This document shows positions 26,775 through 35,120 of a stretch of DNA of 64,000 bases, piece by piece (within the stretch, counting starts at the first letter, position 1; each line of letters starts with the position of its first letter). Source of the DNA: Pseudonocardia benzenivorans CB1190 (lineage in GTDB: Bacteria; Actinomycetota; Actinomycetes; Mycobacteriales; Pseudonocardiaceae); NCBI RefSeq assembly GCF_000196675.2, contig NC_015312.1:6092501-6156500 (forward strand), read 5' to 3'. Position numbers and translations under genes: made by a program. The notes below the pieces were generated by a model. That model saw nothing but the letters and a program-made list of their open reading frames with translations. It had not been told where the DNA came from and made no database searches.

Positions 26775-27923
26775 ATGTACCCCGGTGCCCCGGCCCTCGC
26801 CGACGAGGAAGCCGACGCCGACCCGATCCCGGGCCTGGTCGGCTTCACCGCCGTGCTCCGCAACGCCGGCCTGCCGATCACGACCGACCGGGTGGCGGCC
26901 TTCCTCTCCGCGGTCGACGAGCTCGACGTCACCAGCCGGATGCAGACGTACTGGGCGGGCCGGCTGACGCTGTGCTCCGACCCGGACGACCTGCCGCGCT
27001 ACGACATGGCGTTCGACGCCTGGTTCGACCCGCCGCGCGGCGGGCGCACCCGGATCGTCGACGAGCGGCCCCCGCCCCCGCCGAAGCTGGCGTCGCTGTC
27101 GACGTCGCAGGACCCGGGCACCGACGAGGCCGGCGACGACGGTCCGCAGATCAAGGCCGCCGCGAGCGGCACCGAGGTGCTGCGCCACCGCGACCTCGGT
27201 GACATGACCCCCGCGGAGCGTCAGCACCTGCGGTCCCTGCTGGCGACGCTGCGCCCCGACCCCCCGACCCGGTCGTCACGCAGGCTGCGGCCGGGCCGCC
27301 ATGGCGTGCCCGACCCCGGCCGCACGTTGCGCGCGGCCCTGCGCAACCACGGCGAGCTGCGCGAGCTGTACCTGCGCTCGGCGTCCAAACGGCCGCGCAA
27401 GGTCGTCATGCTCATCGACGTGTCGGGCTCGATGGAGCCCTACGCCGACTCGCTGCTGCGGTTCGCGCACGTCGTCGTCCGCCGCTCCCCCGGCTCGGTC
27501 GAGGCGTTCACGCTGGGGACCCGGCTCACCCGGGTCACGCGCGAGCTGCGGATGCGCGATCCCGAGCACGCGCTGCACGCCGCGGGGAAGGCCATCCCTG
27601 ACTGGTCGGGCGGGACCCGGCTGGGTGAGGTGCTGCGGGCGTTCGTCGACCGCTGGGGGCAGCGCGGGGCGGCGCGGCGCGCGGTCGTCGTCGTGTTCTC
27701 CGACGGCTGGGAGCGCGGCGACACCGCGCTCCTCGCCGAGCAGATGCAGCGGCTGAGCCGGCTCGCGCACAAGGTCGTGTGGGTCAACCCGCACGCCGGC
27801 AAGGACGGCTACGCCCCGGTCCAGGGTGGAATAGTCGCGGCTCTGCCGTACTTGGACGAGTTGTTGGCCGGGCACAGCCTGGGCACGCTGGAGCGTCTTC
27901 TCGAGGTGGTGAAGCATGCGTGA
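26775..27923 (+). CDS. VWA-domain protein, CoxE-like
   Basis: 382 residues. The N-terminal half has a CoxE-type helical region, and the C-terminal half is a von Willebrand A domain with an intact metal site: DVSGSM near residue 214, SGGTR near 278 and FSDGWERGD near 308. In the cox gene cluster CoxE works with the MoxR-like ATPase CoxD on insertion or sulfuration of the Mo-Cu centre. ATG 26775 is chosen; the long upstream frame is a shadow of the MoxR gene. It overlaps xdhC by eight bases. Confidence 0.9.
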   Translation: MYPGAPALADEEADADPIPGLVGFTAVLRNAGLPITTDRVAAFLSAVDELDVTSRMQTYWAGRLTLCSDPDDLPRYDMAFDAWFDPPRGGRTRIVDERPPPPPKLASLSTSQDPGTDEAGDDGPQIKAAASGTEVLRHRDLGDMTPAERQHLRSLLATLRPDPPTRSSRRLRPGRHGVPDPGRTLRAALRNHGELRELYLRSASKRPRKVVMLIDVSGSMEPYADSLLRFAHVVVRRSPGSVEAFTLGTRLTRVTRELRMRDPEHALHAAGKAIPDWSGGTRLGEVLRAFVDRWGQRGAARRAVVVVFSDGWERGDTALLAEQMQRLSRLAHKVVWVNPHAGKDGYAPVQGGIVAALPYLDELLAGHSLGTLERLLEVVKHA

Positions 27924-29043
27924 CGTGATCGACCAGCTCGAGGGCTGGTGGAAGAACGGCCAGGAGGCCGCACTGGCGACGGTCGTCGGCACCTTCCGGT
28001 CCGCGCCGCGGCAACCCGGCGCGTCGATGCTGGTGGGACCTGCCGGCGAGGCCGTCGGAAGTGTCTCGGGCGGCTGCGTCGAGGGCGCGGTCTACGAGCT
28101 GGGTGGCGAGGTGCTCGCCGACGGGCGGCCGCGGCTGCAGCGCTACGGCGTCTCCGACGACGACGCCTTCTCCGTGGGCCTGACGTGCGGCGGCATCCTC
28201 GACATCTACGTCGAGAAGGTCTCGCCCGAGACCTACGAGCAGCTCGGCAAGGTCGCCGACGCGATCCGGGAGGAGTCGCCGGTCGCCGTGGCCACCGTCG
28301 TCGCCGGACCGGAGGAGCGGTTGGGGCGCAGGCTGATCGTCTGGCCCGACTCGGTCGACGGCACCACCGGGTCGACGCGGCTCGACGAGGCCGTGCGCGA
28401 CGACGTGCGGGGCCTGCTCGCCGCGGGCCGCAACGCCACCCTGCACTACGGGGTCGACGGGCAGCGCCGCGGCGAGGGTCTCGACGTCTTCGTCGAGTCG
28501 TTCGCGCCGCCGCCGCGGATGATCGTGTTCGGCGCCATCGACTTCGCGGCGGCCGTCGCCAAGATGGGCAACTTCCTCGGCTACCGCGTGACGGTGTGCG
28601 ACGCCCGCCCGGTGTTCGCCACCGCGAGCCGGTTCCCGGGTGCCAACGAGGTCGTCGTCGAGTGGCCGCACCGGTACCTGGCCGCCGAGGCGAAGGCGGG
28701 CCGGATCGACGAGCGCACAGTCATCACGGTGCTCACCCACGACCCCAAGTTCGACGTGCCCGTCCTCGAGGTCGCGCTGCGGCTGCCCAAGGTCGGCTAC
28801 ATCGGCGCGATGGGCTCGCGGCGCACCCACGACGACCGGCTCGAGCGGCTCCGCGAGGCGGGCCTGAACGAGGAGGAGCTCTCCCGGATGTCGAGCCCTA
28901 TCGGGCTCGACCTCGGGGCGCGCACCCCCGAGGAGACGGCCGTCTCGATCGCCGCGGAGATGATCGCCCAGCGCTGGGGTGGCGGCGGCGTCCGTCTCGC
29001 CGAGCGCGAGGGTCCGATCCACCTGGCCGTGGCCAGCGCCTGA
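27916..29043 (+). CDS. XdhC/CoxI-family molybdenum-enzyme maturation factor
   Basis: 375 residues. The N-terminal XdhC/CoxI domain has TFRSAPRQPGASMLVGPAG and GSVSGGCVEGAV, including the conserved Cys. The C-terminal Rossmann domain has MIVFGAIDFAAAVAKMG and YIGAMGSRRTHDDR. XdhC binds molybdenum cofactor, helps its sulfuration and hands it to xanthine dehydrogenase-like enzymes. The catalytic subunits are not in the window, so the client is unknown. Ends at a strong terminator. Confidence 0.93.
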   Translation: MRDVIDQLEGWWKNGQEAALATVVGTFRSAPRQPGASMLVGPAGEAVGSVSGGCVEGAVYELGGEVLADGRPRLQRYGVSDDDAFSVGLTCGGILDIYVEKVSPETYEQLGKVADAIREESPVAVATVVAGPEERLGRRLIVWPDSVDGTTGSTRLDEAVRDDVRGLLAAGRNATLHYGVDGQRRGEGLDVFVESFAPPPRMIVFGAIDFAAAVAKMGNFLGYRVTVCDARPVFATASRFPGANEVVVEWPHRYLAAEAKAGRIDERTVITVLTHDPKFDVPVLEVALRLPKVGYIGAMGSRRTHDDRLERLREAGLNEEELSRMSSPIGLDLGARTPEETAVSIAAEMIAQRWGGGGVRLAEREGPIHLAVASA

Positions 29044-29050
29044 GCGCCGC

Positions 29051-29083
29051 CGGATCACCGTCCGCTCAGCGGACGGTGATCCG
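29051..29083. terminator. Bidirectional terminator, xdhC / GerMN lipoprotein
   Basis: A 15-pair perfect stem (arms 29051-29065 and 29069-29083), loop TCA, followed by TTT on the plus strand. The loop is exactly the stop codon of the minus-strand lipoprotein gene. Confidence 0.88.
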
Positions 29084-29935
29084 TTTGGTGTCGGTGAACG
29101 GCGGCCGGCCCGCACCACCCGACGGGTCGTCCTCGGTCACCACGAGCACGTACTGCCCGGGTTCGAGCCGGACGGTGAAGCGGTAGGGGCTGAACCGCTG
29201 CCCCTCCGCGGTCGTCGCGACCCCCGACGCCACCACGCGGTCGCCCTGCCGGACCTCCCACGGCAGCGTCGCCTCGAACACCGCTGCCTCGCCCGTCACG
29301 ACGACGTCGCGACCGACGGTCGCCCCGTCGGCGGGCGAGTCGATCTGCACGAGCGAGCGCACGGCGGTCTGGTCCGCCCGCGCGACGGGCGTCCCGACGT
29401 CGACGAGCCCCCACAGCCGGTCGGTGCGCTGCCCGTCGACGAGGACCCGCACCGGGTCGGTCGACTGCAGCGCGCCCTGGACGGTGAGGACGAGCTGCTG
29501 CAGCGCCAGGGCCGCGGTCGCCCGGTCCGGTGCGTCGCGGCCCACGCCGGTGAGGTCGACGACGATTGCCCCGCCCTCGCGCGTCACCGACGAGCGCAGC
29601 GCCGCGGTGCCGGGCCAGAGCGTGCGGTAGTCCTCGTCGAGCGGCCGGGCACCGAGCATCTCCCGGACCGCCGCCGAGCCGACGTCGATCGTCGCGAGGG
29701 CGTGGAACTCACGCTGCAGGCGGGGCCCGGACGGGGTGTCGGCCGCGTAGTAGACCGGCACCGCGCGCGTCGCGGGGAGCGGCTGCGAGTGGTCGGGCGC
29801 CGCCGGTGGCGCGGGCCTGGCCGTCGCGATGCCGCGGTCGTCGGCGTTGCCGTCGGCCGTGCAGCCGGCGACGGTGCCGGCGACGACCGCCGCGAGCAGG
29901 ACGGTCAGAAGAGGACGGACGGGTAGGCGACGCAC
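29066..29935 (-). CDS. GerMN + Gmad2 lipoprotein
   Basis: 289 residues. A lipoprotein signal (LLTVLLAAVVAGTVAGC) puts the lipidated Cys at about position 25. A GerMN domain (VPVYYAADTPSGPRLQREFHALA ... LWPGTAALRSS) spans about 60-190 and an immunoglobulin-like Gmad2 domain (IDSPADGATVGRDVVVTGEA ... WEVRQGDRVVASG) the last 90. Such proteins sit on the outer face of the membrane, often beside cell-wall enzymes or sensor kinases; their function is unclear. GTG 29935 is chosen because it opens the signal peptide. Confidence 0.87.
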   Translation of the reverse strand: MRRLPVRPLLTVLLAAVVAGTVAGCTADGNADDRGIATARPAPPAAPDHSQPLPATRAVPVYYAADTPSGPRLQREFHALATIDVGSAAVREMLGARPLDEDYRTLWPGTAALRSSVTREGGAIVVDLTGVGRDAPDRATAALALQQLVLTVQGALQSTDPVRVLVDGQRTDRLWGLVDVGTPVARADQTAVRSLVQIDSPADGATVGRDVVVTGEAAVFEATLPWEVRQGDRVVASGVATTAEGQRFSPYRFTVRLEPGQYVLVVTEDDPSGGAGRPPFTDTKRITVR

Positions 29936-29944
29936 CCGTCCAGG

Positions 29945-30109
29945 GTGGCCGATCGGGCGTGTCCCCCGGAGCGCGGCACGCCGGACATCGGGGACGAACA
30001 CCCCTGCGGGTGGCGGCAGGACGCGCCCGCCGCCGAGGTCGCCGCGCTCGAGGAGGCGGGGGTCGTCGTCGACCGGGTGGCGGTCCCACCGGAGGACCAC
30101 CCGCGGTGA
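29945..30109 (+). CDS. Possible 54-residue small protein
   Basis: A GTG-initiated frame with strong third-position GC bias, acidic, with Cys at residues 6 and 21. Its stop overlaps a GTG of the next gene in the GTGA arrangement common here. It starts ten bases from the divergent lipoprotein start. No homologue is recalled; it could be the upstream part of a coupled operon or chance. Confidence 0.35.
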   Translation: MADRACPPERGTPDIGDEHPCGWRQDAPAAEVAALEEAGVVVDRVAVPPEDHPR

Positions 30110-30126
30110 TCGGGCAGGCTCGGGAC

Positions 30127-30654
30127 ATGCCGCTGTTCGCGTTCGAGGGCGTCTCGCCCACCGTGCACCCCGACGCCTGGATCGCTCCGACCGCCACCCT
30201 CGTCGGCGACGTGCGCGTCGAGGCCGACGCGTCGATCTGGTACAACGCCGTGCTCCGCGCCGACCTCGGGCCGATCATCGTCCGCGCGGGCGCGAACGTG
30301 CAGGACGGCTCCGTCCTGCACGGCGGCGACGACCCCGCGACCGAGGTCGGCGCCGGCGCGACCATCGGACACCTGTGCGTCGTGCACGGCTGCGTCATCG
30401 GGCCGGAGTCCGTCGTCGGCAACGGTGCGACCATCCAGGACGGCGCCCGCATCGGCGCCCGCTGCCTCGTCGGCGCGGGCGCGACCGTCCCGCCGAACAA
30501 GATCGTCGAGGACGGCACGCTCGTGCTCGGCGACGTCACGGCGACCCCGCGCGGACCGCTGACCGGCTCGGCCGCGTGGTGGGTCCGCACCAACCCCGAG
30601 ACCTACCGGATCCTGGCCCGCCGGCACCGCGCGAGCGTCGAACCCGCCCGGTAG
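30127..30654 (+). CDS. Gamma-carbonic anhydrase-like hexapeptide-repeat protein
   Basis: 175 residues forming a left-handed beta helix: APTATLVGDVRVEADASIWYNAVLRADLGPIIV, VQDGSVLHGG, IGHLCVVHGCVIG, IGARCLVGAGATVP. The three His residues in SVLHGG and GHLCVVHG match the zinc ligands of gamma-carbonic anhydrases. Many such proteins have weak or no anhydrase activity. ATG 30127 gives the usual start MPLFAFEG; GTG 30106, coupled to the small frame upstream, is an alternative. Confidence 0.88.
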   Translation: MPLFAFEGVSPTVHPDAWIAPTATLVGDVRVEADASIWYNAVLRADLGPIIVRAGANVQDGSVLHGGDDPATEVGAGATIGHLCVVHGCVIGPESVVGNGATIQDGARIGARCLVGAGATVPPNKIVEDGTLVLGDVTATPRGPLTGSAAWWVRTNPETYRILARRHRASVEPAR

Positions 30655-30669
30655 CGCAGGGCGGGCGGC

Positions 30670-31449
30670 TCAGCTCGACGGATCGAGATCCGGCGACGAT
30701 GCCTGCGCCCAGTAGCGCCGCGGGATCCGCCCGGCGCCGTGCGCAGCCCGCCCGGCCTCGACTGCCAGCCGCATCGCGTGCGCCATCCGTTCCGGGTCGC
30801 CCGCGCGGGTCACCGCCGTGGCGAGCAGGACGGCGTCGCATCCCAGCTCCATCGCCTGCGCGGCCTCCGACGCCGTGCCGATGCCCGCGTCGAGCACGAC
30901 GGGCACCCCGGCCTGCTCGACGATCATCGCGATGTTGTGCGGGTTGCGGATGCCCAGACCGGTGCCGATCGGGGAGCCCAGCGGCATGACGGCCGCGCAG
31001 CCGACGGACTCGAGCCGCCGGGCCAGCACCGGGTCGTCGTTGGTGTAGGGCAGGACGGTGAACCCGTCGTCGACGAGCTGCTCGGCGGCGTCGAGCAGCT
31101 CGATCGGGTCGGGCAGCAATGTCCGCTCGTCGGCGACGACCTCCAGCTTCACGAGGTCGGTCTCCAGCGCCTCGCGGGCCAGCCGCGCGGTGAGGACGGC
31201 CTCGGCGGCGCTCCGGCAGCCCGCGGTGTTGGGCAGGACCTCGATCCCCAGGTGGCGCAACAGGTCCAGCACCCCGGTGCCGGTGGTGGCGTCGATGCGG
31301 CGCATGGCGACCGTCGTCAGCGCCGTGCCGGACGCCACGAGCGCGCGCTCCAGGATCTCCAGGTTGCCGGCACCACCGGTGCCCATGATCAGTCGCGAGC
31401 CGATCTTGCGGCCCGCGACCACGAGCTGGTCCTCGGTCACACCCGTCAT
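30670..31449 (-). CDS. thiG: Thiazole synthase ThiG
   Basis: Forms the thiazole phosphate ring of thiamine from deoxyxylulose phosphate, dehydroglycine and ThiS-thiocarboxylate. 259 residues with RLIMGTGGAGNLEIL, the Schiff-base lysine in TDLVKLEVVAD, PYTNDDPVLARRLESVGCAAVMPLGSPIG and VVLDAGIGTASEAAQAMELGCDAVLL. ATG 31449 overlaps the thiS stop (ATGA). Last gene of thiO-thiS-thiG. Confidence 0.97.
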   Translation of the reverse strand: MTGVTEDQLVVAGRKIGSRLIMGTGGAGNLEILERALVASGTALTTVAMRRIDATTGTGVLDLLRHLGIEVLPNTAGCRSAAEAVLTARLAREALETDLVKLEVVADERTLLPDPIELLDAAEQLVDDGFTVLPYTNDDPVLARRLESVGCAAVMPLGSPIGTGLGIRNPHNIAMIVEQAGVPVVLDAGIGTASEAAQAMELGCDAVLLATAVTRAGDPERMAHAMRLAVEAGRAAHGAGRIPRRYWAQASSPDLDPSS

Positions 31450-31646
31450 CCTCCCTGCACCGCCGTGAGCACCTCGACACGCGCGCCGTCGGTCAGCGCC
31501 GTCGCGTCCCACTCCGCGCGCGGCACCACCTCGGCGTCGACGGCGACGGCCACCCCCTGGCGGGGCGCGCCGATGGCGTCGAGCGCCGCGACGACGCCCG
31601 CGCCGTCGGCGAGCTCGTGGGCGTCGCCGTTGATCCAGACCTTCAT
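31446..31646 (-). CDS. thiS: Sulfur carrier protein ThiS
   Basis: 66 residues, ubiquitin-like fold, ending in the Gly-Gly that is thiocarboxylated (VLTAVQGG). It donates sulfur to ThiG. The start overlaps the stop of thiO and its stop overlaps the start of thiG, each in the ATGA form. No thiF is seen. Confidence 0.95.
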   Translation of the reverse strand: MKVWINGDAHELADGAGVVAALDAIGAPRQGVAVAVDAEVVPRAEWDATALTDGARVEVLTAVQGG

Positions 31647-32788
31647 CGGGCGGTCTCCCTCCGTCCTGTCGAGCGCGCCGTCGGCCGGGCGGGGTCGGCC
31701 ACCCGCGCCACCGGGGGCACCTGTGCCCCGCGCAGCAGCGCGAGGACCGCCTCGACCGTGACCGGGGCGAGCAGGATGCCGTTGCGGTGGTGGCCCGTGG
31801 CGACGAGCGGCCCGTCCGGCCCGAGCCCGCCGATCAGCGGCAGGTTGTCCGGGCTTCCCGGACGCAACCCGGCCGCCACCTCGAGCAGCGCGAACTCGGC
31901 GACGCCGGGGAGCACCCGTTCGACGTCGCGCAGCAGGTCGCGCACGCCGCCGACGGTGGGCTCGGTGTCGAACCCGACGTCGGCCTGCGTCGCGCCGACG
32001 ACGAGCCCGCCACCGTCGCGCGGGACGGCGTAGACCGGCCGGCCGTCGACGAGCGCACGGACCGTCCGGACGGGCGCCGGGAACGCGCCGGGTCGGTGCG
32101 CGAGCCGCAGGATCTCGCCCTTGACCGGGCGGACGAGCCCGTCGAGCGCGGGGTGCAGCGCGGCCGAGCGCGCACCCGCGGCGACGAGCACGGCGTCGGC
32201 CGCGATCTCCTCGCCGTCGTCGCACGTCACGGTCGTCCCGGTCACGGCGACGGCGTTGCGCGCGACGAACGTCACCCCCGCCTTCTCGGCCGCCGCTCGC
32301 AGCGCGGCCAGCAGCATCCGGTTGTCGACGGCCAGGTCGTCGGGCACCGACAGACCGCCGCGGACCTCCGGGCCGATCGCGGGTTCGAGCCGGCGCAGCT
32401 CACGGCCGCCGAGCCGCTCGACCGGACGGCCGATCCGACCCAGGTGCGCGGCCAGCGCGTCGAGCTCGGCGCGGTCGCCGCTGCCGGTCGCGGCGACGAC
32501 CGTGCCCTCGGTCCGCAGTCCCGCGGGCTGTCCGGCCGCCTCGCCGAGCCGGGCCGCGTACTCCGGCCACAGGGCCACCGACGCGACGCCCAGCTCGAGC
32601 AGCGCCTCCTCGCCGGGCCAGGCCTCGGTGACCGGCGCGAGCATCCCGCCCGCGACCCAGGACGCACCCGAGGCCGGTGCCGCGTCCACCAGCGTGACCG
32701 CGAACCCGTCGGCCGCCGCGCGCCAGGCGCAGCTCAGACCGATGACGCCGCCACCGACGACGACCAGTCGTGTGTGCTTCGTGCTCAT
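31643..32788 (-). CDS. thiO: Glycine oxidase ThiO
   Basis: FAD-dependent oxidase that makes dehydroglycine for thiazole synthesis. 381 residues with N-terminal FAD-binding LVVVGGGVIGLSCAWRAA, ASWVAGGMLAP, LRPGSPDNLPLIGGLGPDGPLVATGHHRNGILLAP near the C-terminus. First gene of the riboswitch-controlled thiOSG operon. Confidence 0.95.
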   Translation of the reverse strand: MSTKHTRLVVVGGGVIGLSCAWRAAADGFAVTLVDAAPASGASWVAGGMLAPVTEAWPGEEALLELGVASVALWPEYAARLGEAAGQPAGLRTEGTVVAATGSGDRAELDALAAHLGRIGRPVERLGGRELRRLEPAIGPEVRGGLSVPDDLAVDNRMLLAALRAAAEKAGVTFVARNAVAVTGTTVTCDDGEEIAADAVLVAAGARSAALHPALDGLVRPVKGEILRLAHRPGAFPAPVRTVRALVDGRPVYAVPRDGGGLVVGATQADVGFDTEPTVGGVRDLLRDVERVLPGVAEFALLEVAAGLRPGSPDNLPLIGGLGPDGPLVATGHHRNGILLAPVTVEAVLALLRGAQVPPVARVADPARPTARSTGRRETAR

Positions 32789-32796
32789 CTCCCCGC

Positions 32797-32878
32797 TCCC
32801 TGCGCCGGCATGACCCGGATCAGGTTCGACGGTCGGGACGGTTCGCGTCCCCTCTCAGCCCGCTGTGCCGGGCTCCCG
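32797..32878 (-). ncRNA. TPP riboswitch (THI element)
   Basis: On the minus strand the sequence contains the THI-box blocks GCTGAGAGGG and CGAACCTGATCCGGGTCATG, then GCCGGCGCAGGGA. It lies just before thiO, so thiamine pyrophosphate should turn off thiO-thiS-thiG by blocking expression. The divergent thiE is outside its control. Confidence 0.95.
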
Positions 32879-32906
32879 TGCGTCACCTTCGTCCAACCTT
32901 ACGCCG

Positions 32907-32912
32907 TAGGGT
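32907..32912 (+). promoter_or_regulatory. -10 element for leaderless thiE
   Basis: TAGGGT ends seven bases before the GTG start of thiE; no Shine-Dalgarno sequence is present. It is the same hexamer and spacing as at moaC. Confidence 0.45.
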
Positions 32913-32919
32913 CGCGGAC

Positions 32920-33585
32920 GTGTCCTCCGATGGTGACTCCCGGCGCGCGCGGCTCGCCGACGCCCGCCTCTACCTCTGCACCGACGCCCGCCGGGAGCGG
33001 GGTGACCTCGCCGAGTTCGCCGACGCGGTGCTGTCCGGCGGGGTCGACGTGATCCAGCTGCGCGACAAGGGTTCCGACGGTCCGCTGGAGGCCCGTGAGG
33101 AGCTCGCGGCGCTGGAGATCCTGGCCGACGCGTGCGCCCGCCACGGCGCCCTGCTCGCCGTCAACGACCGGGCCGACGTCGCCCTCGCCGCGGGTGCCGA
33201 CGTCCTGCACCTCGGCCAGGACGACCTCCCCGTCGAGTGGGCGCGGCGCGTCGTCGGCGACGACGTCGTGGTCGGCCGGTCGGCCCACAGCGCGGACGAG
33301 ACCGCCACGGCCGCCGCCGAGCCGGGTGTCGACTACTTCTGCGCCGGTCCCTGCTGGCCCACGCCCACCAAGCCCGGCCGTCCCGCGCCGGGGCTGGGGC
33401 TCGTCCGTACCGTCGCCGACCGCAAGCCCGAGCGGCCCTGGTTCGCCATCGGCGGCATCGACCACGACCGTCTCGACGAGGTGCTCGCGGCCGGCGCCGA
33501 GCGCATCGTCGTGGTGCGGGTGCTGACGGAGGCGGAGGACCCCCGCGCCGCCGCGCAGTCGCTCTCGTCCCGGCTCCGCGGCTGA
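32920..33585 (+). CDS. thiE: Thiamine-phosphate synthase ThiE
   Basis: Joins thiazole phosphate and hydroxymethylpyrimidine diphosphate. 221 residues with the TIM-barrel motifs VDVIQLRDKG, LAVNDRADVALAAGADVLHLGQDDLP, VGRSAHS and FCAGPCWPTPTKPGRPAPG. GTG 32920, directly after a -10 hexamer, is preferred to earlier in-frame starts, which would run through the riboswitch. Confidence 0.94.
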   Translation: MSSDGDSRRARLADARLYLCTDARRERGDLAEFADAVLSGGVDVIQLRDKGSDGPLEAREELAALEILADACARHGALLAVNDRADVALAAGADVLHLGQDDLPVEWARRVVGDDVVVGRSAHSADETATAAAEPGVDYFCAGPCWPTPTKPGRPAPGLGLVRTVADRKPERPWFAIGGIDHDRLDEVLAAGAERIVVVRVLTEAEDPRAAAQSLSSRLRG

Positions 33586-33609
33586 GCCGGGCCGTCCGCA
33601 CGGCCCGGC
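33586..33609. terminator. Hairpin between convergent thiE and membrane protein gene
   Basis: GCCGGGCCGT, loop CCGC, ACGGCCCGGC: ten perfect pairs starting at the base after the thiE stop. Confidence 0.7.
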
Positions 33610-33618
33610 CCGCTCACG

Positions 33619-34989
33619 TCAGTTCCCGGTGCCCGAGCCCGATCCCGAGCCGCCGGTCCCCGCGTCGGGGTCGGCGCCGCTGAGCCCCGGCAGCAGGCCG
33701 CCGCGGGGCGTCGCCGGCGCCGAGCCGGACGTCGTCGGCGGGGCGCTGGTGCGGTCGGCGGCGCCGCCCGGCTGCCGGGCCTGCGACGACGGTGTCGGCG
33801 ACTCGGTCGGCGTCGTGGCCGTCGAGCGCTCGTCGGTGGGGTCCTCGTCGCTCGCGGGGGCGGTGGGCCCGGTCGTGGGGGCGGAGTGCAGGACCCGCCC
33901 GACCGACGTGCCGGACTCGCCGCCGGAGATCGGCGATCCCTTGATCCACTCGATGCCCGTCACCACGAACAGCCCGATGACAAAGGCGAGGACGGCGACG
34001 CCCGTCGTGATCGCGATCCGCTTGGGAGTGAACCGCGACTGCCGCTGCGGCACGACGGGCGGGGCGAGCACCGTCGCCCGCTCGTCGGAGCCGGCCGGAG
34101 CGGCGACGGTGGCACCGTCACGAGCGGCCGCGACGGCCGGCATGACCGCCGTCGCCGCGGTGGCCGGGTCGGCGTGGCGGAGCTTGACCACGCGGGAGCG
34201 CACGGTGCGGGTCGTCCTGTCGAGGCCGCGCTGGAACGTCGTCGTCGCGACGGAGGTGACGACGGCGGCGAGCGCCGCTCCGGTGACGGTCCCCGCGACA
34301 CCGAAGTAGGAGCCCACGACGGCCGTCGTGGCCGCGGCGGCACCACCCGCGACCACCTTGGGGATGTTGTACTCCGCGAGCAGGCCCGACGAGCCCTCGG
34401 TCTTCGTGGTGGTCTCGGTCTTCGTGGTCGTCTCGGTCGAGGTGGTCTCGCTCTCGGCGGTGTGCCGGGCCGTCGCCGCCTGCGGCGGGACGGCGCCCGG
34501 CCCCGCGTGCCCGGGCGCGAACTGCGTCGCTCCCCCGGGCGGCGGACCCTGCTGCGTCGGCACCCCCGGCGTCGGGGTCGGCACCCCCGGACGCGAGGTC
34601 GGGACTCCTCCCCACTGCGACGGCGCCCCCGGCCCCGGAGCCGGCATCCCCGGCAGCGGGGTCGCTCCCCCAGCGTATGGACCTGCGGGGGCTCCCGACG
34701 GCGCCACGGGCCCACCCACGTGGCGACGCACCTGCGGCGGCACGGCGTGGTCGGCTGCGGGCGGCTGACCGCCGGGCGGGGTGTGGACACCGACCCGGCC
34801 GCGGCGCGCGGCGTGCGCGCCACCCGGCGCGGCCGCACCCCCGGGGTACGGCGTCACCGGGGCCCCGCCGGACGGTGTCACGGGCGGGGGCGCGGGCGGC
34901 GGGGCCGGGGAGTCGGGGTGTCGGCGAGACCGGGGAGCGGGCTGCCGATCGGGATCGGGGTTCGGGGAGGGGGACTGCTGGTACCGCAT
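33619..34989 (-). CDS. Proline-rich protein with C-terminal transmembrane anchor, unknown function
   Basis: 456 residues. The first 180 are disordered (Pro/Gly/Ala-rich with PGVPTPTPGVPT-type repeats), then a Thr/Glu/Lys run (TETTTKTETTTKTE), a hydrophobic Ala/Val/Gly segment (KVVAGGAAAATTAVVGSYFGVAGTVTGAALAAVVTSVATT), a second helix (RIAITTGVAVLAFVIGLFVVTGIEW) and a Thr/Ser/Pro-rich extracellular-type tail. No catalytic motif. It is the last chromosomal gene before the phage-like element, and it appears intact. Confidence 0.7.
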   Translation of the reverse strand: MRYQQSPSPNPDPDRQPAPRSRRHPDSPAPPPAPPPVTPSGGAPVTPYPGGAAAPGGAHAARRGRVGVHTPPGGQPPAADHAVPPQVRRHVGGPVAPSGAPAGPYAGGATPLPGMPAPGPGAPSQWGGVPTSRPGVPTPTPGVPTQQGPPPGGATQFAPGHAGPGAVPPQAATARHTAESETTSTETTTKTETTTKTEGSSGLLAEYNIPKVVAGGAAAATTAVVGSYFGVAGTVTGAALAAVVTSVATTTFQRGLDRTTRTVRSRVVKLRHADPATAATAVMPAVAAARDGATVAAPAGSDERATVLAPPVVPQRQSRFTPKRIAITTGVAVLAFVIGLFVVTGIEWIKGSPISGGESGTSVGRVLHSAPTTGPTAPASDEDPTDERSTATTPTESPTPSSQARQPGGAADRTSAPPTTSGSAPATPRGGLLPGLSGADPDAGTGGSGSGSGTGN

Positions 34990-35120
34990 GGCTCCTGTTC
35001 GCGATCACGTCGGTTCGGTGCGCTCACCCGTCTCAACGCCGACGACGACCGAAAACTCGCCCGTTGATCACCGACAGTGAGTGCCTTCACTCTCCTTCGT
35101 GGTGCATCGAGCCGCAGATG

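Noticed and set aside
32770..32920. Earlier start for thiE giving a 271-residue protein
   Set aside because: The extra N-terminus would be translated through the opposite strand of the TPP riboswitch and is not found in ThiE proteins.
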